Source: a virus
Strand: one strand, 5' to 3'
Length of the DNA: 33,322 nucleotides
Virus record (IMG/VR): IMGVR_UViG_3300031999_000119
Location: 1 to 33,322 of that record
A program made the translations under genes and the position numbers. Under the pieces are notes generated by a model. That model made no database searches. It had not been told where the DNA came from and saw nothing but the letters and a program-made list of their open reading frames with translations. Shown one piece after another: positions 6,705-12,969 of this stretch (positions within the stretch are counted from its first letter, which is position 1; every line of letters begins with the position of its first letter).

Positions 6705-6916
6705 TAATCCTCCAATCTCCTACTTGCCATATCTTCTTTCATTTTTTTTATTTCTTCTCTAATTTTCTTTTCTGCTTCTTCTTTATTGTTGCACTCCCAA
6801 GGTCCATATACTTGCTTTACAAATGGACTTGCTTGAGCTTCTGTAATATCTTCATTGCTAAAGAACCGTTTGGTATGTATAGTTCCTTCTGTATGTAAAT
6901 AGCCCCACCATTTCAT
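6704..6916 (-). CDS. Hypothetical phage protein
   Basis: 70 residues. The start at 6916 is chosen because AAGGAG lies 8 bases before it; the frame is open further upstream without an SD. Contains W-W-G-Y-L-H and Y-G-P-W-E-C-N-N-K-E-E-A-E, a YGPF-x-x-x-N-x-E-E-A pattern common in short phage proteins of unknown role, then a long charged helix. Overlaps the RNase H start by one base. Confidence 0.6.
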   Translation of the reverse strand: MKWWGYLHTEGTIHTKRFFSNEDITEAQASPFVKQVYGPWECNNKEEAEKKIREEIKKMKEDMASRRLED

Positions 6917-6920
6917 TTTA

Positions 6921-7124
6921 TCATCTCCTTTCTTTTTTGTAAAAACACATTCTAAAAAGGTGTTGTGGATATAATACAGGATTTTTTCTTTTGAATTCTT
7001 GCCAAGCAAGAATTTTACTTTTAATATGTGTTTTTATAGTCATAAATTCTTCTCCATTTGCATTTAGCACTTTCCAATAATAAATTACTGGTTTATTAAA
7101 GTATTTGCTAAGTCTATTTTTCAT
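6921..7124 (-). CDS. Hypothetical small basic protein
   Basis: 67 residues, basic and aromatic. Preceded by the same 14-base leader (AAGGAGATGATAAA) as the next gene downstream, suggesting a recently copied ribosome site. Its ATG overlaps the TGA of an upstream frame (see 7121-7237). No domain recognised. Confidence 0.5.
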   Translation of the reverse strand: MKNRLSKYFNKPVIYYWKVLNANGEEFMTIKTHIKSKILAWQEFKRKNPVLYPQHLFRMCFYKKERR

Positions 7125-7237
7125 TTTATCATCTCCTTCGGCACTTTGCCTTTTGTCCCGGAAGCAAGCATTACCTTGATAATCTCATCTTTCTTATCCT
7201 TGAATACAAGGCTGCCGACTTTTAACTTCAGTTCCTT
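7121..7237 (-). CDS. Start-less downstream frame, possible +1 frameshift extension
   Basis: The frame is open from 7261 to a TGA overlapping the next ATG (ATGA), encoding K-E-L-K-L-K-V-G-S-L-V-F-K and ending K-V-P-K-E-M-I-K. No ATG, GTG or TTG with an SD precedes it. The upstream repeat protein ends in CCC TAA, and a +1 slip on CCC-T would continue into this frame and add 38 residues. Alternatives are a non-standard start (CTG) or a frameshift mutation. The coupling overlap suggests the 3' end is really translated. Confidence 0.35.
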   Translation of the reverse strand, partial: KELKLKVGSLVFKDKKDEIIKVMLASGTKGKVPKEMIK

Positions 7238-7595
7238 AGGGTTTAAAAATTTCCCCAGTTTCTAAATGGCATTCGTAAGAGCACTTTTCTTCGTTCCAAT
7301 TTTTCCATTCTAATTTGATATTACCATAAACTTCAATAATGGCTTCTGCCCAAAGCTTGTCGCCTTCTGCACGAAGCTTGCTGCCTTCTGCATAAAGCTT
7401 GTTGCCTTCTGCATAAAGCTTGTTGCCTTCTGCATGAAGCTTGCTGCCTTCTGCAGAAAGCTTGCTGCCTTCTGCCCAAAGCTTGCTGCCTTCTGCAGAA
7501 AGCTTGTTGCCTTCTGCACGAAGCTTGTCGCCTTCTGCACGAAGTTGTAATCTGATTTTCCAGATAAATTCTAAACCTAACTGTTTTTTCTTCAT
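7236..7595 (-). CDS. Heptad-repeat protein (nine AEGxKLx units)
   Basis: 119 residues. After K-K-K-Q-L-G-L-E-F-I-W, residues 20-82 are nine heptads of the form A-E-G-[DNS]-K-L-x, predicted to form a long amphipathic helix or coiled coil; the C-terminal 35 residues are mixed and contain two cysteines. Proteins with AEGxKL or AEAxKL repeats are widespread in phages and metagenomes, without known function. Position 7 of each heptad is the most variable. Coupled to the upstream gene (one base between stop and start). Confidence 0.75.
   Translation of the reverse strand: MKKKQLGLEFIWKIRLQLRAEGDKLRAEGNKLSAEGSKLWAEGSKLSAEGSKLHAEGNKLYAEGNKLYAEGSKLRAEGDKLWAEAIIEVYGNIKLEWKNWNEEKCSYECHLETGEIFKP
7350..7538 (-). 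repeat. Nine tandem 21-bp coding repeats
   Basis: Nearly all copies contain AAGCTT and the core GCCTTCTGCA on the plus strand. The array is in frame with the protein and shows very little DNA divergence, so it is probably length-variable between strains. Confidence 0.9.
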
Positions 7596-7596
7596 C

Positions 7597-7779
7597 TTAT
7601 CCTCCTGACGTAAAAGTTAATGTTATTTTTGGCAGATTTGTTTTCATCTCATTCTTACTGAGATAAACCTTTCCGGGATAAAATAATTCTTTCTCGGCTT
7701 CGGCTATCTTATAGACATAGAATTGCTTGGTTTCTCTTGCGTAAGAGAAATGTAAAGTTAATATCTCGGATTTCTTCAT
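7597..7779 (-). CDS. Hypothetical small protein
   Basis: 60 residues; N-terminal strand-rich (I-L-T-L-H-F-S-Y), central L-F-Y-P-G-K-V-Y-L-S, C-terminal I-T-L-T-F-T. An AGGAGGTGATACTAA leader lies upstream. Not assigned to a family. Confidence 0.5.
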   Translation of the reverse strand: MKKSEILTLHFSYARETKQFYVYKIAEAEKELFYPGKVYLSKNEMKTNLPKITLTFTSGG

Positions 7780-7799
7780 TTAGTATCACCTCCTTTTTT

Positions 7800-8036
7800 T
7801 TATATTTCGTCAGTGCAATCTGGTTTAATCCCTGTAATAAGTTTTCCGTTTATCGCACCAATATAGACTTTATCTCCACAATTAAAAAACATAATAGTAT
7901 TTGATTTTATTCCATTACTTATCCCACATTTTAATTCGTGAGGTGAGTTGCAGTTAGGACATAAAATCAATGACTCCTCTTTAACTTCTTGTAATTTATT
8001 CAGTGTATCGTTTCCAAAACCTATATATCCTGTCAT
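7800..8036 (-). CDS. Hypothetical protein with zinc-binding cysteines
   Basis: 78 residues. Start at 8036 selected because GGAGG lies 5 bases before it; a longer open frame to 8072 has no SD. L-C-P-N-C-N-S-P-H (about 25-33), a further C and F-F-N-C-G-D give four cysteines plus histidine in zinc-ribbon spacing. Role unknown. Confidence 0.55.
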   Translation of the reverse strand: MTGYIGFGNDTLNKLQEVKEESLILCPNCNSPHELKCGISNGIKSNTIMFFNCGDKVYIGAINGKLITGIKPDCTDEI

Positions 8037-8049
8037 CTTCACCTCCAAT

Positions 8050-8319
8050 TTACGCCTCAAATTCAATATCAAAATCTTCTCTTACTGGCAGTATCGCGAT
8101 AGTATCAAACTTAAACTGCTGATATTTTGTTAAAGCAATTCTCTGCGGATATAACTCAAGCATTATCGCTAAAGCGAGTTGAGCAGGGCCTGAGCCAGCA
8201 TATCCATGGGAAAATCCTGTCGGAGAGTGATTCTTTACTTTTAGACTTTTTTCTAAAGATAGTTCTACTTCATCTAAAAGATAATGCCCTTCGCTTAATC
8301 TCTTTAATCTGTGTATCAT
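8050..8319 (-). CDS. DUF6166 family protein
   Basis: 89 residues from the ATG at 8319 (AGAGG 8 bases upstream). The core S-H-G-Y-A-G-S-G-P-A-Q-L-A-L-A-I followed by Y-Q-Q-F-K-F-D-T-I-A-I-L-P is the signature of DUF6166, a short domain frequent in phages and mobile elements; its biochemical role is unknown. The upstream HNH gene ends 50 bases inside this gene. A near-copy of this gene's ribosome site and first codons lies on the far side of the HNH gene at 8935-8965. Confidence 0.8.
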   Translation of the reverse strand: MIHRLKRLSEGHYLLDEVELSLEKSLKVKNHSPTGFSHGYAGSGPAQLALAIMLELYPQRIALTKYQQFKFDTIAILPVREDFDIEFEA

Positions 8320-8842
8320 TTCTATCACCTCTTTTCTTTCTATTTATAATCACTTCTTTTTCTCGATGACATCTATTACAGAGCAATTCAAACTTCTCTG
8401 GATGTTTAAGGACTTCCTTCAAAAAATGTTTATTCTCATTTTCTTTTTTATTAAGGTGGTGAAATTCCAAACACTCTTGAAATTTATCATATCCGCATTT
8501 TTTACATCCTCCGCCAAATTTTTTTACAAGTTGCTTTTTTAATTCTCTTTCTTTCTGTCTTTGAATTATTTTGCCGCACCTCCCACAAATTTTAGAATAT
8601 CTTTCCCAGCCTTTATAGTGAAGTTTTTTATTACATATTTCACAACGACGATTCTTTTTTAAATCAACACTTCTGCATTGATGTTTTTCTTGTTTAGATA
8701 AAAATGAAGCACATTTTTTACATCTAGGGATAGTAGTAGGTTTTCCTTTATTCCAAGACACAGTCTTCTTTTTAAAACTACCAGCATTCGTATAACCTTT
8801 TATCCCTGTGTTAAATGGCTTATATCCTTTCTTAAATGGCAT
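8270..8842 (-). CDS. Free-standing HNH endonuclease
   Basis: 190 residues. The N-terminus has W-N-K-G-K (30-34), typical of the DNA-binding modules of phage homing endonucleases, then several C-x-x-C pairs (C41/C44, C67/C70, C86/C89). The nuclease core has C113-x-x-C116, E-F-H-H-L-N (126-131) and C155-N-R-C-H-R (to 160): a zinc-bound HNH site that nicks or cuts DNA with a metal ion. It has the same strand as its neighbours but overlaps DUF6166 by 50 bases, consistent with insertion as a mobile gene. Its target is unknown. Confidence 0.9.
   Translation of the reverse strand: MPFKKGYKPFNTGIKGYTNAGSFKKKTVSWNKGKPTTIPRCKKCASFLSKQEKHQCRSVDLKKNRRCEICNKKLHYKGWERYSKICGRCGKIIQRQKERELKKQLVKKFGGGCKKCGYDKFQECLEFHHLNKKENENKHFLKEVLKHPEKFELLCNRCHREKEVIINRKKRGDRNDTQIKEIKRRALSFR
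8304..8334. repeat. 31-bp direct repeat, copy 1 (DUF6166 start)
   Basis: Covers the ribosome site and first codons of the DUF6166 gene. Matches 8935-8965 at 27 of 31 positions, all four differences being transitions. The two copies bracket the HNH gene. Confidence 0.75.
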
Positions 8843-8908
8843 TTTATACTCCTTTCGGTTATGTTTCTTTAAATAAGATTATAATCCATCAGGAGTATAA
8901 GTCAAGGT

Positions 8909-8950
8909 CTATCTTCCTGAGGCAGATTCGCCTCTTAATCTGTGCATCAT
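8909..8950 (-). pseudogene. 13-codon remnant resembling the DUF6166 start
   Basis: AGGAGG plus ATG-ATG opens M-M-H-R-L-R-G-E-S-A-S-G-R and stops. The first codons and their ribosome site match the start of the DUF6166 gene (M-I-H-R-L-K-R). It is best read as the severed 5' end of the gene left behind when the HNH element entered, with the rest now driven by a second copy of the start. Confidence 0.5.
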
Positions 8951-8965
8951 CTTTATCACCTCCTT
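8935..8965. repeat. 31-bp direct repeat, copy 2
   Basis: Partner of 8304-8334, on the upstream side of the HNH gene. Confidence 0.75.
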
Positions 8966-9242
8966 AATATCTGTATCTTTTAAACGCTTCATCATCACAA
9001 GGAACGCACATTTTTATATTGCGTTCAGAACAGACTTTATCTCCTTGATTTCTAATCCATTCTTGACTTCTATCGGCAAAATGGCAATAGATACACCAAT
9101 CACCTATTTCACCTGTTACCGCTACCCATCGGAGTTCTTTGCCTGTATTAGCCATAAATAACCCGAGCTCATTATCCATAGCAGTGCCAGTGGCAAAGAT
9201 AGCATGTTTTTGAATTCCTTTTAACTTTTCTAAAGTTAACAT
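8964..9242 (-). CDS. Conserved phage hypothetical protein
   Basis: 92 residues from the ATG at 9242 (GGAGG 8 bases upstream). Contains I-F-A-T-G-T-A-M-D-N-E-L-G-L-F-M, W-V-A-V-T-G-E-I-G-D-W-C-I-Y-C-H, and M-C-V-P-C-D-D-E-A-F-K-R-Y-R-Y at the end. I recognise this pattern from unnamed proteins of many siphophages. Cysteines in C-x-x-C and C-x-x-C spacing suggest a metal site. Function unknown. Confidence 0.7.
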   Translation of the reverse strand: MLTLEKLKGIQKHAIFATGTAMDNELGLFMANTGKELRWVAVTGEIGDWCIYCHFADRSQEWIRNQGDKVCSERNIKMCVPCDDEAFKRYRY

Positions 9243-9286
9243 TTGCTTCACCTCCTCTCTCTTCAGTCCTTGCTTATACAAGGAGA

Positions 9287-9304
9287 CTGCCGGTTGCCCG
9301 GCAG
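9287..9304 (-). terminator. GC-rich hairpin between two genes
   Basis: CTGCCGG, loop TTGC, CCGGCAG: seven perfect pairs with a 4-nt loop, starting 8 bases after the stop codon of the 9522 gene. No U-tract follows, so termination is uncertain; it may protect the upstream mRNA end. Confidence 0.4.
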
Positions 9305-9312
9305 TTTCGAGA

Positions 9313-9522
9313 TTAAAGACTTACATTTACTTCCACCGGTGTAACTGAAATGGCCTTTAAGTTTTCTTGAATTTCAGCAATCTTAGCTGAAGCCTGAGCG
9401 ATAATATCCTGTTGCTTTATTATTTCCTTTATCGCGAATTTTATCGCGCTCTTTGCTTGGTCTTCTCTTTCAAAATTTAATTCACCTATTACTTCTTTTA
9501 CAACTTCTGATTTATTAAACAT
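9313..9522 (-). CDS. Hypothetical coiled-coil protein
   Basis: 69 residues, nearly all predicted helix with heptad-like spacing (V-I-G-E-L-N-F...I-K-F-A-I-K-E-I-I-K-Q-Q-D-I-I-A-Q), then a short strand-like end. AAGGAGG before the ATG. It may oligomerise; no function assigned. Confidence 0.6.
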   Translation of the reverse strand: MFNKSEVVKEVIGELNFEREDQAKSAIKFAIKEIIKQQDIIAQASAKIAEIQENLKAISVTPVEVNVSL

Positions 9523-9532
9523 TGAATCCTCC

Positions 9533-9775
9533 TTATTCTCCTAAAACTGTTTGAGATATTTCTTTCTTGACTCCGGCCAAAAAAGCGTTGAGATGAGATA
9601 ATGTTTCAGCGGAAAAATTGACTTTAATATCGCTATATCCATTAAAGCCTTGCTTTGCTAAAACTGTATCATTAACGGATATTAAGTTATAGCGGCCTTC
9701 AATTTTTTGCTGACCTTCATTGTCTTTACTGATAGAGATACTTTCAACTGTTATCCCTTGAATCATTACGTTCAT
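9533..9775 (-). CDS. Hypothetical phage protein
   Basis: 80 residues, beta-rich in the first 55 (V-E-S-I-S-I-S-K, I-E-G-R-Y-N-L-I-S), helical end with H-L-N-A-F-L-A-G-V-K-K. AAAGGAGG before the ATG. It has the feel of small early phage proteins of unknown role adjacent to the coiled-coil protein. No family assigned. Confidence 0.6.
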   Translation of the reverse strand: MNVMIQGITVESISISKDNEGQQKIEGRYNLISVNDTVLAKQGFNGYSDIKVNFSAETLSHLNAFLAGVKKEISQTVLGE

Positions 9776-9911
9776 GTTTCACCTCCTTTCTAAAATAATT
9801 TGTGCCTGAGATAAGTAAGCCCGGCAGGAATAATTATCCAGCTACACTTACACTTATGAGGCCCCGTAGGGTTCTAAAAGCCGCTAAAAAGCGTTATCTC
9901 CGGCGAAAAAG

Positions 9912-10076
9912 TTACTCAGCTATGTCTTTCAGCCTTACCAACACTTCATTACTAAAGCTGTTTGGCGGGTCTTTCTCGTTGATAATAACCCGGTAAATAG
10001 TTTCCTTTGCAGAGATGATAATCTCTTTGATCTTACCGTGAAGCATTACATCATCGCCGGCTTTAATGTCTTGCAT
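9912..10076 (-). CDS. 54-residue small beta-barrel-like protein
   Basis: AAAAGGAGG lies 7 bases before ATG 10076. D-I-K-A-G-D-D-V-M-L-H-G-K-I-K-E-I reads like the start of a KOW/SH3-like small barrel, followed by a strand-turn-strand and V-L-V-R-L-K-D. The 135 bases downstream (9776-9911) hold no convincing gene. Confidence 0.55.
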   Translation of the reverse strand: MQDIKAGDDVMLHGKIKEIIISAKETIYRVIINEKDPPNSFSNEVLVRLKDIAE

Positions 10077-10089
10077 CTTAATCCTCCTT

Positions 10090-10515
10090 TTAGTTTATCC
10101 TGTAAATAAAATATCCTCCTTCTTCGTTTTCCTCTCCGTCATAAGGAGACAAAAAATGCCCTCTGCCGTCTGCGGAGATTGCACTTTCAGTAAAATCCTC
10201 AATGCCGCATGTCTTTTCTATCAAGGCAAGAATAAAATCATTAGCGCCTTCGCAAGATTTTTCCTGCATTGATTTTAAACTTTCCGCTCCGGAAAATGGC
10301 AACCCACACTGCCCTAAGATAAAATCGGCATTAAAAGCCCACGCAGTATCTTTAATATATTCAGTACATACTTTGTCTGCTTCTTTATCATCTCCAATAG
10401 CATATTCTTTATCTCCTAAAGAATAAACTTCCAAGCCGTAGTGGTCGTAAGTCCTTAATTGCAAATCGTCTTCTTCTACTTCTAAAAACTTGGCTAAAGC
10501 CTTTCCTTTTGTCAT
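10090..10515 (-). CDS. Conserved phage hypothetical protein
   Basis: 141 residues. F-L-E-V-E-E-D-D-L near the start, N-A-D-F-I-L-G-Q-C-G-L-P in the middle, and I-S-A-D-G-R-G-H-F-L-S-P-Y-D-G-E-E-N near the end; this last segment recurs in unnamed early proteins of many phages. Acidic overall (possible DNA mimic, not shown). Function unknown. Confidence 0.7.
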   Translation of the reverse strand: MTKGKALAKFLEVEEDDLQLRTYDHYGLEVYSLGDKEYAIGDDKEADKVCTEYIKDTAWAFNADFILGQCGLPFSGAESLKSMQEKSCEGANDFILALIEKTCGIEDFTESAISADGRGHFLSPYDGEENEEGGYFIYRIN

Positions 10516-10581
10516 TTTTCTCCTTTCTTATCTTGATTAGCATAGAGCTGTATCAAGGAATAGTTTTAATCTGAAGCACCT

Positions 10582-10758
10582 CTATTCTTTTTGGACTTTT
10601 ATATGCTTTTCGCATATTCTTACAGGGCCTAATTCAGAATGCCCCAATAAAAGATAAGGGAATGTATGGATATTTTCCCCCAAGAAACTCCGGCCGCAGA
10701 TAACGCATTCTTCTTTAACTGAGCGGCATTGTAAAGTCTTTTTGAGATTGCTGTTCAT
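10582..10758 (-). CDS. 58-residue zinc-binding-like protein
   Basis: Strong GGAGGTGATAT site before ATG 10758. C18-V-I-C21-G-R, H31, H40 and C49-E-K-H52 give a plausible C2HC or C3H zinc site. Similar short proteins occur in phage early operons; role unknown. Confidence 0.55.
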   Translation of the reverse strand: MNSNLKKTLQCRSVKEECVICGRSFLGENIHTFPYLLLGHSELGPVRICEKHIKVQKE

Positions 10759-10771
10759 ATATCACCTCCTT

Positions 10772-10900
10772 TCAACAGTTATGCTTAAAAAATAATTTAA
10801 TCAGTTCTATCAATGCAGATAATTTAGAACTATCTTTTATCTCTTTAGTCTCAAGATAAACTACCTTTCCATTTGATTTTATGCCTAAGATAATTTTCAC
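10772..10900 (-). CDS. 42-residue hypothetical protein (GTG start)
   Basis: A GTG at 10900 with AGGA 7 bases before it opens K-I-I-L-G-I-K-S-N-G-K-V-V-Y-L and a helical end. The frame continues upstream to 10966 but without a start preceded by an SD. An AGCCGAG/CTCGGCT stem-loop (7 pairs) lies 15-35 bases upstream and may affect translation. Start is uncertain. Confidence 0.4.
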   Translation of the reverse strand: MKIILGIKSNGKVVYLETKEIKDSSKLSALIELIKLFFKHNC

Positions 10901-10978
10901 TTTCTTTTCCTCATCAGAGCCGAGTATCTCTCGGCTGACGCCTTCGCTTAAATATCTTTGTAGCAAAGGCGTTTCGGC

Positions 10979-11149
10979 TTATACTGTTACTAAATCAATA
11001 TCTGCTTCTTGATTTTCATCTGGTATCTCTGAACAAGAGGCGTGGCTTTCATAAATATCCAGACCTAATTCCTCTTTGGCTTTTCTTTCAGCTCCTTCCC
11101 TATCAGCGGCACGGATAGTAAAAGAAATGGTAAAATAGTATAGCGGCAT
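10979..11149 (-). CDS. 56-residue hypothetical protein
   Basis: AAAGGAGG lies 7 bases before ATG 11149. P-L-Y-Y-F-T-I-S-F-T-I-R-A-A-D-R-E-G-A-E-R-K-A-K is a strand followed by a helix of the type seen at the start of ferredoxin-fold small proteins; the end is acidic. No family assigned. Confidence 0.5.
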   Translation of the reverse strand: MPLYYFTISFTIRAADREGAERKAKEELGLDIYESHASCSEIPDENQEADIDLVTV

Positions 11150-11161
11150 CTTTAACCTCCT

Positions 11162-11404
11162 TTATTCTAATTTACAATAAGAAACATCTCTTGAGATAAG
11201 AAATTTCTCTGGTATCTTTTTTTCTGTTATTCTGTCTGCTTTTTTCTGTGCCTCTTCAAAATCCTTAGATAAACTTGAAATTCCGTATTGTATCGCCTCT
11301 CCGATAATCTCTATCAATTCTTTTTGTTGGTCATAAGAAGATAAGTTTTTAAGGAACTTCTTGTATCTTTCGTTAGTGTAGAAGCTTTGTCTTTTCTCTG
11401 CCAT
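11162..11404 (-). CDS. Hypothetical helical protein
   Basis: 80 residues. S-F-Y-T-N-E-R-Y-K-K-F-L-K-N-L then charged helices. GAGAGGAGGTG precedes the ATG. The short strand plus two helices could be a ribbon-helix-helix variant but the signature is weak. No function assigned. Confidence 0.5.
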   Translation of the reverse strand: MAEKRQSFYTNERYKKFLKNLSSYDQQKELIEIIGEAIQYGISSLSKDFEEAQKKADRITEKKIPEKFLISRDVSYCKLE

Positions 11405-11531
11405 AATCTTTCACCTCCTCTCGGTAATGTTTTAAGTTTGACTTATACTCTTTAACTATCCCAAAATGATAGCCGAAAGATAATAGGTGGCGCTGCACCC
11501 GGTTTAACTTCTGCTCTTTATAGCGTAACAT
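11373..11531 (-). CDS. 52-residue basic protein overlapping both neighbours
   Basis: ATG 11531 lies within the end of the upstream gene (14-base overlap) and the frame ends 32 bases inside the next gene. Weak SD (AGAGATGATAA). Very basic and aromatic (L-R-Y-K-E-Q-K-L-N-R-V-Q-R-H-L). It explains an otherwise empty 113-base gap, but overlap on both sides lowers certainty. Confidence 0.4.
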   Translation of the reverse strand: MLRYKEQKLNRVQRHLLSFGYHFGIVKEYKSNLKHYREEVKDYGREKTKLLH

Positions 11532-11670
11532 TTATCATCTCTTGAGATAAGTTTCTCATCTTTTCTTTTAACTCGTCGGTAAAATCTTGTTTGCCTAAAC
11601 ACTTCAGCGATGCAGATAATTCTTTAATCAGGAACTTTGCGTGTTTGATTATACTATTCTCGTCTTTCAT
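11518..11670 (-). CDS. 50-residue hypothetical protein
   Basis: GGAGG 7 bases before ATG 11670. Helical, charged: I-I-K-H-A-K-F-L-I-K-E-L-S-A-S-L-K-C and L-K-E-K-M-R-N-L-S-Q-E-M. No family recognised. Confidence 0.5.
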   Translation of the reverse strand: MKDENSIIKHAKFLIKELSASLKCLGKQDFTDELKEKMRNLSQEMINVTL

Positions 11671-11683
11671 TTCGCTGCCTCCT

Positions 11684-11884
11684 TCAATGAGTTAATGCCT
11701 TTATTATCTCTATGGCATCTTCTTCTCTTATGTTATATACAGCGACCATATCGCTAATTGTAGAGGACATTAAAGTAAAGTCTGCCATATTAGAAATGTG
11801 AAAATGGGCGTAGCCAAAATAATTATCCTCTCCAGAGATAATATCTTCTATTATCTTTTCTGTCAGAGATAATTCTTTTATCAT
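11684..11884 (-). CDS. Hypothetical small protein
   Basis: 66 residues from ATG 11884, 8 bases after GGAGG; the GTG three codons upstream lies within the SD and is less likely. Acidic, containing G-E-D-N-Y-F-G-Y-A-H-F-H-I-S. No known domain. Confidence 0.55.
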   Translation of the reverse strand: MIKELSLTEKIIEDIISGEDNYFGYAHFHISNMADFTLMSSTISDMVAVYNIREEDAIEIIKALTH

Positions 11885-11889
11885 CTTTC

Positions 11890-12246
11890 TCACCTCCTTT
11901 CTAAAAAGTGTTTGACATTCTTAACCCAGTTAGAGTTTAAGCGGTGCGCTTTTGGCGGGCAATAACGCAGCCCAATAAAGGTAATCAGGTCATAAGGCCT
12001 GCCTGCCTTGAGCCAGCGCCGCCTGCCGTTCCTTACGGAGTTAAAGCAGATCCGCCGGGCCTGGGCTTCGTCTTTGTAAGGAATGGAACGGATGCCGTAG
12101 AGATACTGCGCTTTATATCCGCCTTCAGCCAAAAAGACGGCGTTGACTATCTTCTCATCGCTGTAGTTGTGCCAATGAGCAAACGCTGAGGAGTGGAAGA
12201 TTAAAAGGAAAACTAATGCGAGATAATAACGCTTTGCTTTGGTCAT
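11890..12246 (-). CDS. Secreted lysozyme/transglycosylase-like protein (putative)
   Basis: 118 residues. Residues 1-23 form a signal peptide: basic start, hydrophobic core L-A-L-V-F-L-L-I-F, cleavage after A-F-A. The mature part opens with a helix and A-E-G-G-Y (40-44), like the catalytic Glu turn of soluble lytic transglycosylases, and has cysteines at 67 and 96 that could pair outside the membrane. R-Y-C-P and N-x-N-W-V-K-N-V-K-H-F-L close it. I recognise the pattern from phage proteins usually left unnamed. A role in wall degradation is inferred from E41 and export only. Confidence 0.5.
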   Translation of the reverse strand: MTKAKRYYLALVFLLIFHSSAFAHWHNYSDEKIVNAVFLAEGGYKAQYLYGIRSIPYKDEAQARRICFNSVRNGRRRWLKAGRPYDLITFIGLRYCPPKAHRLNSNWVKNVKHFLERR

Positions 12247-12650
12247 TGATATAACCTCTTTGTTTTAAAGATGTTAACCTATTTGAACTCTTGCTCTGTT
12301 AATATCCTGTTAATTACCTGTTAACAACTCCATAACTTATTGGTATATATATCTATACTAAAAATTATATTGCTGTAGCGTGGAGCGGTGGAGATACCGC
12401 CCTCCTCTCCTCATTCTTTCAACTCCTCTTATCCCCCTCTTATATATATATTATATATATATAATAAATAATATAATATATTATATATATATTTCCTCTG
12501 TATACTGCTTTGAAATAACTCTGGAGATAATAGCGCTGAGATAATTCAGGTCTTGGCAATGGTGCCTGAGTTGTTAACAGGTTATCCACTTTGTAAAAGA
12601 GTTTAGAAAGTCCTTTACCATTGTAGTTTGTCAATGAGCGATTACTGCCT
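12247..12650. other. AT-rich iteron region, candidate replication origin or control site
   Basis: No convincing gene. Three direct copies of CTGTTAAY start at 12296, 12307 and 12318, exactly one helical turn (11 bp) apart; a related ATGTTAACC lies at 12271. A 58-bp tract of only A and T (12438-12495) follows, and then an inverted copy GTTAACAGG (12573-12581) runs straight into TTATCCACT (12582-12590), 8 of 9 to a DnaA box. Iterons, AT tract and DnaA-like site together resemble a theta origin. A large regulatory site is the alternative. Confidence 0.45.
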
Positions 12651-12863
12651 TTAAAATATACTTACCTTCTGCAATAGTTGTTTTGCCATATCCAAACTGC
12701 GATCCAAATTGTCTTGCGACATCTCCACTTTATAACTTGCATCCGCCCGGTAATACCCATCGACATCATAAAAATCTTTATTTACCAATACCCGGCCATC
12801 CTTTAAGTTATGCCAAGTCCAGCAGGTATGGCCATCTTTAAAGTATAACCTTGCTATCCTCAT
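12651..12863 (-). CDS. Hypothetical small protein
   Basis: 70 residues. R-I-A-R-L-Y-F-K-D-G-H-T-C-W-T-W-H-N-L is a beta hairpin rich in aromatic residues; the end is a helix. GGAGG 9 bases upstream. It sits between the iteron region and the leftward promoter. No family assigned. Confidence 0.55.
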   Translation of the reverse strand: MRIARLYFKDGHTCWTWHNLKDGRVLVNKDFYDVDGYYRADASYKVEMSQDNLDRSLDMAKQLLQKVSIF

Positions 12864-12932
12864 TTTCTACCACCTCCTTCCGGCTCTGCATTCTTGCGGG
12901 CTGGCCACCGCCTTTATGGCTGCATTATGGGA

Positions 12933-12944
12933 CAAGCCGGCTTG
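12933..12944. repeat. CAAGCCGGCTTG perfect palindrome
   Basis: A 12-bp perfect palindrome in the gap between two leftward genes. Its right ten bases recur at 13244-13253, next to the leftward promoter. It may be a protein-binding site. Confidence 0.4.
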
Positions 12945-12969
12945 AGAGTGCGGTTAATGGGTTAAGGGA

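Noticed and set aside
7350-7538. CRISPR-like array
   Set aside because: The units are contiguous with no spacers, in frame in a protein, and encode a heptad repeat.
7310-7540. Second frame through the 21-bp repeats (QKATSF units)
   Set aside because: Because 21 is divisible by 3, every frame of the array is periodic; this one has no SD and lies wholly inside the supported gene.
12603-12625. Additional leftward TTGACA as a promoter
   Set aside because: No acceptable -10 hexamer lies 15-19 bp downstream.
12440-12634. Leftward open frame of 64 codons ending in a long I/Y run
   Set aside because: It is read through the AT-only tract, begins at TTG without an SD, and its composition is that of translated TA repeats.
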